Origin: Sphingobacterium sp. xlx-96
GTDB taxonomy: Bacteria; Bacteroidota; Bacteroidia; Sphingobacteriales; Sphingobacteriaceae
Assembly (NCBI RefSeq): GCF_011007365.1
Contig: NZ_WFKM01000003.1
Location: 496,001-560,000, forward strand
Direction: 5' to 3'
Length of the DNA: 64,000 nt
Below the pieces are notes generated by a model that had not been told where the DNA came from, searched no databases, and saw nothing but the letters and a program-made list of their open reading frames with translations. Position numbers and translations under genes: made by a program. Shown piece by piece: positions 26,219 through 35,528 of the stretch (position 1 is its first letter; every line of letters starts with the position of its first letter).

Positions 26219-27826
26219 CTAGGTTTGTATAACACCTACATTGTATTTAGGAATGTCAGGATTGTGGTTTGCAGCCTCAATTCCCATACTGATGATTTTT
26301 CTGGTTTCCTTAGGATTTATTACACCATCCACCCAGAGTCGAGCAGCAGCGTAATAGGGACTTAGTTGTTCATTATATTTCTTTTCTATTTCAGAAAGTA
26401 AATTATTTTTTTCATTTTCTGAGAGTTCTACTCCCCTACCTTTTAGGGTTGCTTCTTGGATTTGTAATAGTGTCTTGCCTGCTGATGCTCCACTCATTAC
26501 AGCCATTTGAGCTGTCGGCCAGGCATATATTAGGCGTGGATCATAGGCTTTTCCACACATCGCATAGTTTCCAGCTCCATAACTATTTCCTACAATGAAA
26601 GTAAACTTAGGGACCACAGAATTGGCCATAGCGTTTACCATCTTTGCACCATCTTTAATAATACCTCCGTGCTCCGATCGCGAACCGACCATAAATCCAG
26701 TTACATCTTGGAAGAATACCAATGGTATCTTTTGTTGATTGCAATTCATTATAAATCTTGCAGCCTTATCGGCAGAGTCTGAATATATAACACCTCCCAT
26801 TTGCATTTCTTGCGTACCTCCGGGTTTCTTTGCTTTGACGACTTCTCTTTGATTGGCAACTATACCTACTGCCCAGCCATCTATTCGAGCTAAGGCACAG
26901 ACTATGGTCTTACCGTAATCTTTTTTATACTCTTCAAGTGAACCCTCGTCTACAATTGAATTCAATAATTGTAGCATATTATAAGGTTTAAGTCTATCTT
27001 CTGGAAGATTTCTATAAATTTCTTCTTCAGCTAGTAGAGGTAATTTGGATCTGATTCTTGAAAAACCGGCCTTTGGTGTATCACCAAACTTGTCAATAAT
27101 ATTTCTAATTGCATCTAAGCAGCTTTCGTCATTTGGATACTTGTTATCTGTTACGCCAGATATTTCAGAATGGGTCGTAGCTCCACCTAGACTTTCGTTA
27201 TCAATGAGCTCCCCGATGGAAGACTTTACGAGATAGGAACCTGCTAGGAAAACAGAGCCTGTACCTTCTACAATGAGTGCATAATCCGACATGATGGGTA
27301 AATAAGCTCCGCCAGCAACGCATGATCCCATAATAGCAGAAATTTGTGGAATGCCCATTGCCGAAATTTTTGCATTGTTTCGAAAAATTCTTCCAAAATG
27401 CTCTTTATCAGGGAATATTTCATCTTGCATGGGTAGATATACACCAGCTGAATCTACCAGGTAGATAATGGGAAGATGATTTTCCATCGCTATCTCTTGC
27501 GCTCTCAGGTTCTTTTTACCGGTGATAGGGAACCAAGCTCCAGCCTTTACAGTGGCATCATTTGACACGATAACGCATAATCTCTTCTTGACATAGCCCA
27601 AGACAACGACTACACCACCATTAGGGCATCCACCATCATTGAGATACATATTGTCTCCTGCAAATGCACCTATCTCGGTATAATAACTGTCCGGATCTAA
27701 CAAATATTTGATACGCTCCCAAGCGGTAAGCTTCCCTTTTTCTTTGTGTTTTTGAATTTTGTCTAAACCGCCTCCTAAGTAGAGTTTTTCAGTTTTTTGT
27801 TTTAATATTTCCAGAAGGTGTTCCAT
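26219..27826 (-). CDS. Acyl-CoA carboxylase beta subunit (methylcrotonyl-CoA carboxylase type)
   Basis: The biotin-dependent carboxyltransferase subunit; 535 aa of crotonase-like fold in two halves. Motifs: GGGLDKIQKHKEKGKLTAWERI at the start region, DSAGVYLPMQDEIFPDKEHFG (the PAS-type methylcrotonyl signature), IMGSCVAGGAYLP, and in the second half GSRSEHGGIIKDGAKMVNA and GAGNYAMCGKAYDPR. The pattern is nearest to MCC beta, which carboxylates 3-methylcrotonyl-CoA in leucine breakdown. The biotin carboxylase alpha subunit, often adjacent, is absent from this window. Divergent from the acyl-CoA dehydrogenase across a 137-bp gap. Confidence 0.85.
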   Translation of the reverse strand: MEHLLEILKQKTEKLYLGGGLDKIQKHKEKGKLTAWERIKYLLDPDSYYTEIGAFAGDNMYLNDGGCPNGGVVVVLGYVKKRLCVIVSNDATVKAGAWFPITGKKNLRAQEIAMENHLPIIYLVDSAGVYLPMQDEIFPDKEHFGRIFRNNAKISAMGIPQISAIMGSCVAGGAYLPIMSDYALIVEGTGSVFLAGSYLVKSSIGELIDNESLGGATTHSEISGVTDNKYPNDESCLDAIRNIIDKFGDTPKAGFSRIRSKLPLLAEEEIYRNLPEDRLKPYNMLQLLNSIVDEGSLEEYKKDYGKTIVCALARIDGWAVGIVANQREVVKAKKPGGTQEMQMGGVIYSDSADKAARFIMNCNQQKIPLVFFQDVTGFMVGSRSEHGGIIKDGAKMVNAMANSVVPKFTFIVGNSYGAGNYAMCGKAYDPRLIYAWPTAQMAVMSGASAGKTLLQIQEATLKGRGVELSENEKNNLLSEIEKKYNEQLSPYYAAARLWVDGVINPKETRKIISMGIEAANHNPDIPKYNVGVIQT

Positions 27827-27963
27827 ATTCTATGGATTATTAATTTAATATTTACAAAAGGTTGTTTAAATTATTTTTATAAATATCGTAAAATATAATT
27901 TGTTTTTTTTGATATTTGTAATAATAATTATAAACTGAATATAAACATAAGTAAAATTTCATT

Positions 27964-29115
27964 ATGTACAATGCGAAGGATACCGAGCAAATGGTAATGA
28001 TACGTGAGAGCGCACGTGAATTTGCAAAAACGCACATCAAACCCTTTGTTATGGAGTGGGATGAGAAGCAATTTTTTCCAGTGGATCTTTTTAAAAAAAT
28101 GGGCGAGTATGGATTTATGGGCATATTAGTACCGGAGAAATACCATGGTGCAGGACTTAGTTATCAAGAGTATATTACCATTTTGGATGAAATATCTAAA
28201 GTATGTGGTTCTATTGGTCTATCTGTAGCAGCTCATAATTCGCTGTGTACAAATCATATTCTTTCTTTTGCAAATGAAGCACAAAGGGAAAAATATTTAC
28301 CTAAATTAGCTACAGCAGAGTGGATAGGCGCTTGGGGATTGACCGAAACAGGATCAGGATCTGATGCAGGTGGAATGACAACGGTAGCTGTTCAAGACGG
28401 CGATTATTGGGTGATTAATGGATCTAAGATATTTATTACCCATGCCATTAGTGCCGATGTTGCTGTAGTAATAGTACGTACGGGTGAAAAAGGAGATAAG
28501 CACGGTATGACTGCTTTTATTATTGAAAAAGGTACTCCAGGATTTACAGCAGGTAAGAAAATTGATAAATTAGGCATGCGAGCCTCGGAAACAGCAAGTT
28601 TGTTTTTTGATAATTGTAGGGTGCATAAAGATCAAGTAATTGGACAAGTCGGCAATGGTTTTGTACAAGCATTGAAGCTCTTAGATGGAGGTCGAATTTC
28701 TATCGCGGCTTTATCGCTTGGAATCGCTCGGGGGGCTTATGAATGTGCATTGCAATATGCTAACGAAAGAGAACAATTTAATCAAAAAATATTTGATTTT
28801 CAGGATGTTTCTTTCAAGTTGGCAGATATGGCCACAAAAATAGAAGCTTCCGAATTATTAATCAGAAAGGCTGGTTATTTAAAAGATACCCATCAGAAAG
28901 TAACTAAAGAGGGTGCAATGGCCAAATTGTACGCTTCGGAAGTCGCTGTTGAAGTGGGGAATGAGTCTGTACAGATTCATGGTGGCTATGGTTTTACCAA
29001 GGATTTTCCGGCAGAAAAGTTCTTTCGTGATGCGAAATTATGTACTATAGGTGAAGGAACAAGTGCTATTCAAAAGATGGTAATCGCACGTGAAATACAA
29101 AAAAATGTTAAATAG
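27964..29115 (+). CDS. Acyl-CoA dehydrogenase
   Basis: A 383-residue flavoenzyme that introduces an alpha-beta double bond into an acyl-CoA; electrons go to ETF. Motifs: AWGLTETGSGSDAGGM (substrate/FAD loop), KLGMRASETASLFFDNC, and IGEGTSAIQK near the C-terminus, whose Glu fits the catalytic base of short/branched-chain enzymes. The context, immediately upstream of HMG-CoA lyase-like and methylglutaconyl-CoA hydratase-like genes, suggests isovaleryl-CoA dehydrogenase, but this is inference. Its stop overlaps the next start by 11 bp. Confidence 0.88.
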   Translation: MYNAKDTEQMVMIRESAREFAKTHIKPFVMEWDEKQFFPVDLFKKMGEYGFMGILVPEKYHGAGLSYQEYITILDEISKVCGSIGLSVAAHNSLCTNHILSFANEAQREKYLPKLATAEWIGAWGLTETGSGSDAGGMTTVAVQDGDYWVINGSKIFITHAISADVAVVIVRTGEKGDKHGMTAFIIEKGTPGFTAGKKIDKLGMRASETASLFFDNCRVHKDQVIGQVGNGFVQALKLLDGGRISIAALSLGIARGAYECALQYANEREQFNQKIFDFQDVSFKLADMATKIEASELLIRKAGYLKDTHQKVTKEGAMAKLYASEVAVEVGNESVQIHGGYGFTKDFPAEKFFRDAKLCTIGEGTSAIQKMVIAREIQKNVK

Positions 29116-29959
29116 TTCAGAAATAAGACTGGTAGAATGTCCCAGAGACGCTATACAAGGTATAGGTGATTTTATTCCTACACAGAAGAAAATCACCTAT
29201 ATAAATGGATTATTGGCGTCAGAATTATTTGAGTATATTGATTTCGGGAGCTTTGTTTCGCCAAAAGCAGTGCCTCAGTTGGTCGATACGGTCGAGGTGC
29301 TAGATGGTTTAGAAAAAGGAAAGACCAAGTTGTTGGCAATAGTAGCTAATGAAAGAGGAGCAGAAGCTGCTTCAAAGCTCGGGCAAATAGATTACCTGGG
29401 ATACCCCTTTTCTATCTCTGAAACATTTCAGAAACGTAATGCTAATTCAACGGTAGAAGAATCTTTAGAGCGTGTAAAGCGTATTTGCGATCTTTTACAA
29501 TTTGGAAAACAAGACCTCGTTGTATATATATCTATGGCTTTTGGAAATCCTTACGGTGATTTGTGGCATGAAGATTTAGTATTAGGGTGGATCGAGCGGC
29601 TTTCAGATTTGGGAATAAAAAGATTCTCTATTGCGGATACAACGTCAGAGGCTTCTGTAGAGGCTATTTCTACATTGTATAGGCTTGTGGCTAATCAATT
29701 TTCAAGTATAGAACTTAGCTTGCATTTACACGCGCGTATTGAGGAAGCACTTTTAAAAGTTAATGCAGCTTATGAAGTAGGATGCAGACGTTTTGAGGGA
29801 GCGTTTTTAGGATTTGGCGGATGCCCATTTGCTAAGGATGATTTAGTAGGTAATATCCCTATGGAATTGCTTTTGGATAGATTTGGAAAAGGAAACCCGC
29901 AACAGATTATGCAACTGATGGACGCATTTCAAGAAATGATAGGAAACAACGATGTATAG
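29105..29959 (+). CDS. Hydroxymethylglutaryl-CoA lyase
   Basis: Cleaves HMG-CoA to acetyl-CoA and acetoacetate. I use the ATG at 29105 (MLNSSEIRL, 284 aa); a GTG at 29090 would add five residues. Diagnostic parts: VECPRDAIQG (Arg/Asp active site), FGSFVSPKAVPQL, the metal-binding LHLHARIEEA (HxH), and the catalytic cysteine loop FGGCPFAKDDLVGN near residue 245. Translationally coupled to the dehydrogenase (11-bp overlap) and to the following hydratase (8-bp overlap). In leucine breakdown the product acetoacetate could be reactivated by aacS. Confidence 0.88.
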   Translation: MLNSSEIRLVECPRDAIQGIGDFIPTQKKITYINGLLASELFEYIDFGSFVSPKAVPQLVDTVEVLDGLEKGKTKLLAIVANERGAEAASKLGQIDYLGYPFSISETFQKRNANSTVEESLERVKRICDLLQFGKQDLVVYISMAFGNPYGDLWHEDLVLGWIERLSDLGIKRFSIADTTSEASVEAISTLYRLVANQFSSIELSLHLHARIEEALLKVNAAYEVGCRRFEGAFLGFGGCPFAKDDLVGNIPMELLLDRFGKGNPQQIMQLMDAFQEMIGNNDV

Positions 29960-30656
29960 ATATATCAAGGTAGAAAAAGAAGGATTTAAGTGTACTGTAA
30001 CGCTAACGCGATCAGAAAAGCGGAATGCTTTTACACCTACGATGATTAATGAAATCGATCATGCCTTTCGGCACGCAAATGATGATGATGCGATAAAAAT
30101 TGTAGTAATTCGGGCTGAAGGACCAGTTTTTTGTGCAGGAATGGATTTAAAGACTTTTGAAGATCCAACACTCGATACACCTAATCCACATATAGTTAAT
30201 AGGAATGTATCACTCGGTGAAGTATTTGATAGCTTGTTAAAGCCTTCGGTGGCTATTTTAGAAGGAAATGTGATTGCTGGCGGTTTTTTGATTATTCTCG
30301 GCTGTACTTATGCTTTTGCAAGTAGAGAAATTAAATTCAGATTACCGGAACTGGAATTAGGGATATTCCCGTTTCAGGTAATGGCTAGTTTATTGAAAGT
30401 AATGTCTGAAAAGCAGGTTTTACAGTTATGTATGGATACTCGGTATTTCGATGCGGAAAGAGCATTGTATCTGGGCATTATTGATGGTTTCTTAGAAAAA
30501 AGAAAAGTAGAGGAACTAATAAATTCTTTTGCGGAGAAAGATACAATAGCCCTTAAGACAGGGATTTATGCTATGCGAAGATTGAATACTATCGTTCCAG
30601 AAGAGCGGTTTTCATTTCTAAAAAATGTTTTGGACGAATTGAAGCAGAGTAGGTAA
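29952..30656 (+). CDS. Enoyl-CoA hydratase/isomerase family protein (methylglutaconyl-CoA hydratase-like)
   Basis: A 234-residue crotonase-fold protein, slightly short for the family. The N-terminus CTVTLTRSEKRNAFTPTMI and the oxyanion-hole segments FCAGMDLKTF (about residue 56-65) and EGNVIAGGFLIIL are present, as is PELELGIFPF with a Glu at the catalytic position. The first of the usual crotonase glycines is a Gly-Gly here (AGGF). Last gene of the three-gene leucine-type operon, overlapping the lyase by 8 bp. The precise substrate is inferred from context. Confidence 0.8.
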   Translation: MYRYIKVEKEGFKCTVTLTRSEKRNAFTPTMINEIDHAFRHANDDDAIKIVVIRAEGPVFCAGMDLKTFEDPTLDTPNPHIVNRNVSLGEVFDSLLKPSVAILEGNVIAGGFLIILGCTYAFASREIKFRLPELELGIFPFQVMASLLKVMSEKQVLQLCMDTRYFDAERALYLGIIDGFLEKRKVEELINSFAEKDTIALKTGIYAMRRLNTIVPEERFSFLKNVLDELKQSR

Positions 30657-30658
30657 TT

Positions 30659-31432
30659 TTATTCTTCTTCTGCAGTCTGCTCAACCACAGAAGGATCTCT
30701 TTTTTCGATAGAAAAGCTATTATATCCTGCTCCTATTTCAATTTCTAGCAATTTTTGCTGTAGCATCTCCAAAATAGCTAAGAAGTTGAAGACAAACTGT
30801 ACTCGATTTTCAGAGTTTTTTAGGATATGCTGGAAATCCAATCTTTTGTTTAATTCTATAAGCTCAGAAATAGCTTTCTTTTGCTGTTCTATGGAGTATG
30901 GGAACTTTACTACAGTATGTGTTATTGGCAACACACGGTGCGTAAAGTGATACATCATTTTTTCATAAACCATCATCAGTTTATAAAGATCAAAAGAAGC
31001 AAGTTCTTCTTCCGTAATTTGTCGCTTTGTGTGTTTCAAATCATAGTTGATGTTAGCCCTATGATGTAGTTTTTCGCGATCAGCTTCAAAGACTCTTAGT
31101 TCTTCGCAAATATCTTTGAACTGTTTATATAAAATAAGTTTTTGAACAAGTTGTTCTTTGAGATCTATTTCATTCTCATTGCCATCCAAATCGGGCCTAG
31201 GAAGTAACATTTTGGCTTTAATACGCATTAGCGTAGAGGCGACAAAGATAAATTCGGATGCTAATTCAATGTTTAGTGATTGCATTTTCTGAATATAATC
31301 CAAAAAATCATCTGTAATCCGTGAAATAGGTATATCATGGATGTTTAATTCATCTCGTTCGATAAAGAACAATAAAAGATCAAAAGGACCTTCAAATTGT
31401 TCAAGTTTTATTTCGTAGTTTGTCGCATCCAT
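30659..31432 (-). CDS. scpA: Segregation and condensation protein A
   Basis: Kleisin subunit of the bacterial condensin Smc-ScpAB, which compacts and separates chromosomes. The start at 31432 gives MDATNYEIKLEQFEGPF, and the family's opening block FEGPFDLLLFFIERDELNIHDIPI lies immediately after. A longer frame would use a TTG at 31444 inside the promoter box. About 257 aa, with the C-terminal winged-helix region around IAELNKRLDFQHIL-type sequence. smc and scpB are not in the window. It sits near the origin, where ParB loads condensin. Confidence 0.92.
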   Translation of the reverse strand: MDATNYEIKLEQFEGPFDLLLFFIERDELNIHDIPISRITDDFLDYIQKMQSLNIELASEFIFVASTLMRIKAKMLLPRPDLDGNENEIDLKEQLVQKLILYKQFKDICEELRVFEADREKLHHRANINYDLKHTKRQITEEELASFDLYKLMMVYEKMMYHFTHRVLPITHTVVKFPYSIEQQKKAISELIELNKRLDFQHILKNSENRVQFVFNFLAILEMLQQKLLEIEIGAGYNSFSIEKRDPSVVEQTAEEE

Positions 31433-31441
31433 AACCAAATT

Positions 31442-31449
31442 CAAAAATA
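31442..31449 (-). promoter_or_regulatory. -7 promoter element for scpA
   Basis: TATTTTTG on the minus strand matches TAnnTTTG and ends 9 bp before the ATG at 31432. Confidence 0.5.
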
Positions 31450-31646
31450 GGTAATTGTAAGGTAATATTTATGTTTTCGAACAACATATGAGGAATATTT
31501 TATCGTAAGTAATATGGATAAGAAAAAGATAACGGGATTATTTGTTTTAATTGACGTGATCGCTGAGTTAAAAGTTTTTGTCTATATATTCTATTGTTTA
31601 TGGAATTAATTGTTACTTTGTATCTTATTTTGAAACTTTTTAAGGT

Positions 31647-33575
31647 ATGCAGGTAGAAGCAGGAGCACTTTTGAAAGGAATTCAATTTCCGTCTGATTTA
31701 CGTAACTTGAAAGATGCTGAATTAGAGGAAGTTTGTAAAGAACTTAGACAGTATATAATTGATGTTGTTTCTGTTAACGGGGGACATTTTGCTGCCAGTT
31801 TAGGAGTTGTTGAACTCACGGTAGCATTACATTACGTATTGAATACACCTTATGATCAGATTATTTTCGATGTGGGCCACCAGGCCTATGGCCACAAAAT
31901 TTTGACCGGGCGTCGGGATTTATTTCATACAAATCGAATTTTAGGAGGTATTTCTGGTTTTCCTAAACGGGATGAAAGCGAATATGATGCATTTGGTGTG
32001 GGGCATTCATCGACGTCTATCTCTGCTGCGCTGGGTATGGCGGTAGCTTCTGCTTATAAAGGAGAGACAGACAGACAGCACGTGGCCATAATTGGTGATG
32101 GGGCGTTGACCGGAGGAATGGCTTTTGAAGCTTTAAATCATGCCGGAATAGAGAAATCTAACCTACTGGTGATATTGAATGATAATTGTATGTCAATAGA
32201 TCCTAATGTAGGTGCTATGAAGGAATATCTTACGAGTATTACGACTTCTAAAAGCTACAATAGATTCAGGGATGATCTTGTAGCGGTATTAGCGAAGATT
32301 TCTAAAAATGGCCCTGATGCCTACGGTTGGGCGAAAAAACTGGAACTGAGTATCAAAGGGACTCTTTTGAAAAACTCTAATTTATTTGAGTCGCTTAATT
32401 TTAGGTACTTTGGACCTGTGGATGGACATGATGTCAATAAGTTGGTAAAGACGTTGGAGGATTTGAAGCATATTAATGGCCCTAAATTGTTGCACGTGGT
32501 AACAGTAAAAGGTAAAGGATATGCTTTGGCAGAGCAGGATCAAACAAAATGGCATGCTCCGGGTCTCTTTGATAAGATAACCGGAGAAATTAAGAAATCT
32601 AATCACGACAAACCACAGCCACCTAAGTATCAGGATGTTTTTGGACATACATTGGTCGAATTGGCGGAAAGTAATAGTCGGATAATGGGAATTACCCCTG
32701 CTATGCCGAGCGGATCATCTATGAATATTATGATGAACGCTATGCCGAATAGAGCATTTGATGTGGGTATTGCGGAGCAACACGCTGTCACTTTTAGCGC
32801 GGGATTAGCTACACAAGGGTTAGTACCGTTCTGTAATATATATTCTTCTTTTATGCAGCGGGCATATGACCAGGTGATTCATGACGTGGCATTACAAAAC
32901 TTAAATGTGGTGTTTTGTTTGGATAGAGCGGGATTGGTCGGTGCCGATGGACCAACACACCATGGAGCTTATGATATTGCATTTATGCGATGTGTTCCAA
33001 ATATGACTATAGCAGCACCAATGAACGAAGAAGAGCTCCGTAATCTGATGTATACAGCTCAGTTGGAGAATATGGGACCATTTGTAATCCGTTACCCCCG
33101 AGGGTCAGGTGTTATGGCGGATTGGAAGCGTCCATTCAGAGCTTTGGAAGTTGGGAAAGGGCGTAAACTTGTAGACGGTGAAGAAGTTGCTGTTTTAAGT
33201 TTTGGACATGTAGGTAATGAGGTGTCAAAAGCATTCCATGTGTTGAATGCAGAGGGAATCTATCCTGCCCATTATGATATACGATTTGTCAAACCGTTGG
33301 ATGAAGGATTGTTACATGATGTCTTTAATAAGTTTAAAAAAATAATTACTATTGAAGACGGTGTACTACCTGGTGGATTTGGTTCTGCTGTGGTTGAATT
33401 TATGGCCGATCATAAGTATACAGCAAACTTGGTGCGATTAGGTATTCCAGATGAAATAGTGGAGCATGGGGAGCAACCTGAGCTTTGGAGACTGTGTAAT
33501 TATGATGCGAATGCAGTTGTGGTGGAATGTCGAAAATTGATGCAATCGCAACCTACGAAGACGATGGTTGGTTAG
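31647..33575 (+). CDS. dxs: 1-deoxy-D-xylulose-5-phosphate synthase
   Basis: The thiamine-diphosphate enzyme that starts the MEP isoprenoid pathway from pyruvate and glyceraldehyde 3-phosphate. A 642-aa transketolase-like protein: GGHFAASLGVVELTVALHYV, GDGALTGGMAFEALN with the NDNCMSIDPNVGA ThDP/metal loop, GPVDGHD, and DVGIAEQHAVTFSAG (residues about 370-385, catalytic Glu). ATG at 31647 is preceded by AAGG. A terminator follows. Confidence 0.96.
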   Translation: MQVEAGALLKGIQFPSDLRNLKDAELEEVCKELRQYIIDVVSVNGGHFAASLGVVELTVALHYVLNTPYDQIIFDVGHQAYGHKILTGRRDLFHTNRILGGISGFPKRDESEYDAFGVGHSSTSISAALGMAVASAYKGETDRQHVAIIGDGALTGGMAFEALNHAGIEKSNLLVILNDNCMSIDPNVGAMKEYLTSITTSKSYNRFRDDLVAVLAKISKNGPDAYGWAKKLELSIKGTLLKNSNLFESLNFRYFGPVDGHDVNKLVKTLEDLKHINGPKLLHVVTVKGKGYALAEQDQTKWHAPGLFDKITGEIKKSNHDKPQPPKYQDVFGHTLVELAESNSRIMGITPAMPSGSSMNIMMNAMPNRAFDVGIAEQHAVTFSAGLATQGLVPFCNIYSSFMQRAYDQVIHDVALQNLNVVFCLDRAGLVGADGPTHHGAYDIAFMRCVPNMTIAAPMNEEELRNLMYTAQLENMGPFVIRYPRGSGVMADWKRPFRALEVGKGRKLVDGEEVAVLSFGHVGNEVSKAFHVLNAEGIYPAHYDIRFVKPLDEGLLHDVFNKFKKIITIEDGVLPGGFGSAVVEFMADHKYTANLVRLGIPDEIVEHGEQPELWRLCNYDANAVVVECRKLMQSQPTKTMVG

Positions 33576-33612
33576 TAAACCAATTTTAAAAAAATTGAAT
33601 TTATAAAATGAT

Positions 33613-33642
33613 TAAGCCACAAGGAATTGTGGCTTATTTTTT
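33613..33642 (+). terminator. Rho-independent terminator after dxs
   Basis: TAAGCCACAA with loop GGAA and complement TTGTGGCTTA, followed by six T residues. Confidence 0.9.
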
Positions 33643-33956
33643 GCTTTATATTTTCTGAAAATTGATTAATGTATGGGTATGAAAGTTTTCCACAGTTTTC
33701 GATTTATAATCTAAATTTTACTAAAAACAACAATATATTATTGCTATCTATCAGGTGTGTGGAAAAGTAAAATTTGACACTTAAATAATTGCTTAAACAC
33801 CTTTAAAATCTATGTAAATACTTGTATTTTAGTTTGTTGAGTTTTTTTTAGATTTTGATTTTTTTAGCTCAGAAATTTTTGTCATCTTCGTTGAGAGAGA
33901 AAGTTATAAACAATTTTTTATCATTAATTGGTTATCAAGTTATTAACAATTTAGGA
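33643..33956 (+). promoter_or_regulatory. dnaA upstream region with DnaA-box-like sites
   Basis: TTTTCCACA at 33686-33694 and its complement TGTGGAAAA at 33758-33766 match TTWTNCACA, suggesting DnaA control of its own gene. TTATCAAG and AACAATTT-type sequence nearer the gene are weaker. I could not place a convincing TAnnTTTG box. An in-frame extension from 33855 overlaps this region and I treat it as untranslated. Confidence 0.5.
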
Positions 33957-35384
33957 ATGGAAAAAACGTATACGGGTGTTTGGAATAATTGTCTTCAGGT
34001 AATAAAAGATAACATTCCAGCGCAAAGTTTCAAGACATGGTTCGAGCCTGTGAAGGCAATTAGGTTGGAAGGAAACGTTTTGACTATTCAAGTACCGAGT
34101 TTATTTTTCTACGAGTGGTTGGAAGAACATTATGTAGGAATTCTTCGTAAGACTGTCAAAAAGTTTTTAGGAGAGCAAGGAAGATTAGAGTATAATATTG
34201 TGGTTGAGAAATCATCTGCTAATATACCTTATACAACCAATATACCTTCGAATGGTAATGGTGCAGAAGCAAAGAGACAATCTATTCCTGTCCCTGTCGC
34301 ACTGAATAAAAATATAAAGAATCCGTTTGTAATCCCTGGTTTGAAGAAATTGCAGGTGGATCCACAATTGAACCAGAATTATACTTTTGAGAATTTTGTC
34401 GAGGGAGAGTGTAATCGGTTGGCGAGATCTGCTGGATATGCCGTAGCGAATAAGCCTGGAGGAACATCATTCAACCCATTGATGCTATATGGAGATGTGG
34501 GATTGGGTAAAACACATTTGGCACAAGCTATTGGAAACGAGATAAAAAAGAATTTATCAGATAAGTTAGTAATATATGTGTCGTGTGAAAAGTTCTGTCA
34601 ACAATTTGTAGATTCGTTAAAGAATAATACAATCAATGACTTCGTAAACTTTTATCAGGCAATGGATGTCATCATTATGGATGATGTACATAACTTCGCT
34701 GGTAAGGAGAAAACACAAGATATTTTCTTCCACGTATTTAATCATTTACACCAGTCAGGAAAGCAAATTATTTTGACATCAGATAAGGCTCCTAAAGATC
34801 TTTCTGGGTTGGAGGAACGTCTGTTAAGCCGTTTTAAATGGGGATTGTCTGCTGATATTCAAGCTCCAGATCTAGAAACAAGAATGGCTATCCTTAAAAA
34901 GAAAATGTATTCGGATGGCATCGAGTTACCTGAGAATGTAGTGGAGTATGTCGCTACTCAAATAGATAATAGCGTGCGTGAGCTAGAGGGAGCTATGGTA
35001 TCTTTGTTAGCACAATCTACATTAAATAAAAAGGAAATCGACCTGAACTTAGCTAAATCGATGCTTAAAAACTTTGTGAAAAATACACACAAAGAGATAT
35101 CGATGGAATATATACAGAAATTAGTATGCGAGTATTTTGAAGTACCCGTAGAAATGGTGAAATCTAAAGTTCGTAAGCGAGAGATCGTACAGGCTCGTCA
35201 GATATCAATGTATCTTGCCAAAAATCATACTAAATCTTCTCTGAAATCTATTGGTAGTTTTTTTGGAGGAAGAGATCACTCAACTGTAATCTATGCTTGT
35301 CAGACCGTCGAGGATTTGATTGAGACAGATAAAAAATTTAAAACTTACGTACAGGATATTCAAAAGAAGCTAAAGACTTCTTAA
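33957..35384 (+). CDS. dnaA: Chromosomal replication initiator protein DnaA
   Basis: Binds DnaA boxes and opens the origin. I start at the ATG at 33957 (MEKTYTGVWNNCLQ, 475 aa), which begins the conserved domain I; an upstream ATG-less extension to 33855 adds 34 residues with no family similarity. Domain I: QSFKTWFEPVKAI; AAA+ domain III: Walker A GDVGLGKTHLAQ, Walker B VIIMDDVHNF; domain IV: the DNA-binding signature GGRDHSTVIYACQTV near the C-terminus. It is about 12 kb from the candidate oriC and not adjacent to dnaN. Confidence 0.96.
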   Translation: MEKTYTGVWNNCLQVIKDNIPAQSFKTWFEPVKAIRLEGNVLTIQVPSLFFYEWLEEHYVGILRKTVKKFLGEQGRLEYNIVVEKSSANIPYTTNIPSNGNGAEAKRQSIPVPVALNKNIKNPFVIPGLKKLQVDPQLNQNYTFENFVEGECNRLARSAGYAVANKPGGTSFNPLMLYGDVGLGKTHLAQAIGNEIKKNLSDKLVIYVSCEKFCQQFVDSLKNNTINDFVNFYQAMDVIIMDDVHNFAGKEKTQDIFFHVFNHLHQSGKQIILTSDKAPKDLSGLEERLLSRFKWGLSADIQAPDLETRMAILKKKMYSDGIELPENVVEYVATQIDNSVRELEGAMVSLLAQSTLNKKEIDLNLAKSMLKNFVKNTHKEISMEYIQKLVCEYFEVPVEMVKSKVRKREIVQARQISMYLAKNHTKSSLKSIGSFFGGRDHSTVIYACQTVEDLIETDKKFKTYVQDIQKKLKTS

Positions 35385-35406
35385 TCGAATAAAAAAGAGA
35401 AAGTGG

Positions 35407-35442
35407 GAAGCAGCGCATCTTTTCGATACGCTGCTTCTTTTA
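35407..35442 (+). terminator. Terminator after dnaA
   Basis: GAAGCAGCGCATC and GATACGCTGCTTC form a stem with one mismatch around a TTTTC loop, followed by TTTTATG. Confidence 0.75.
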
Positions 35443-35463
35443 TGCAGGTAAGATTATAAAAAG

Positions 35464-35493
35464 ATCGGAACAGTCTAGATTGACTGTCCCGAT
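35464..35493. terminator. Second hairpin between dnaA and the convergent CpxP-like gene
   Basis: ATCGGAACAGTC (35464-35475) pairs with GACTGTCCCGAT (35482-35493) with one G-T. No long T-tract on either side, so only a moderate terminator candidate. Confidence 0.45.
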
Positions 35494-35528
35494 TCGGCTA
35501 GGTAATTATGAAATTATAAACTCTGTGA

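Noticed and set aside
31433..31444. ScpA from TTG at 31444
   Set aside because: TTG is inside a TAnnTTTG promoter box; the ATG at 31432 is the better start.
32490..32505. CACGTG sequences in dxs and elsewhere as further parS sites
   Set aside because: Only the CACGTG core matches; flanks diverge at several consensus positions, unlike the 15808/15841 pair.
33855..33956. Extended DnaA N-terminus from 33855
   Set aside because: The extra 34 residues have no DnaA similarity; domain I begins at MEKTYTGVW (33957), so the region is treated as leader.
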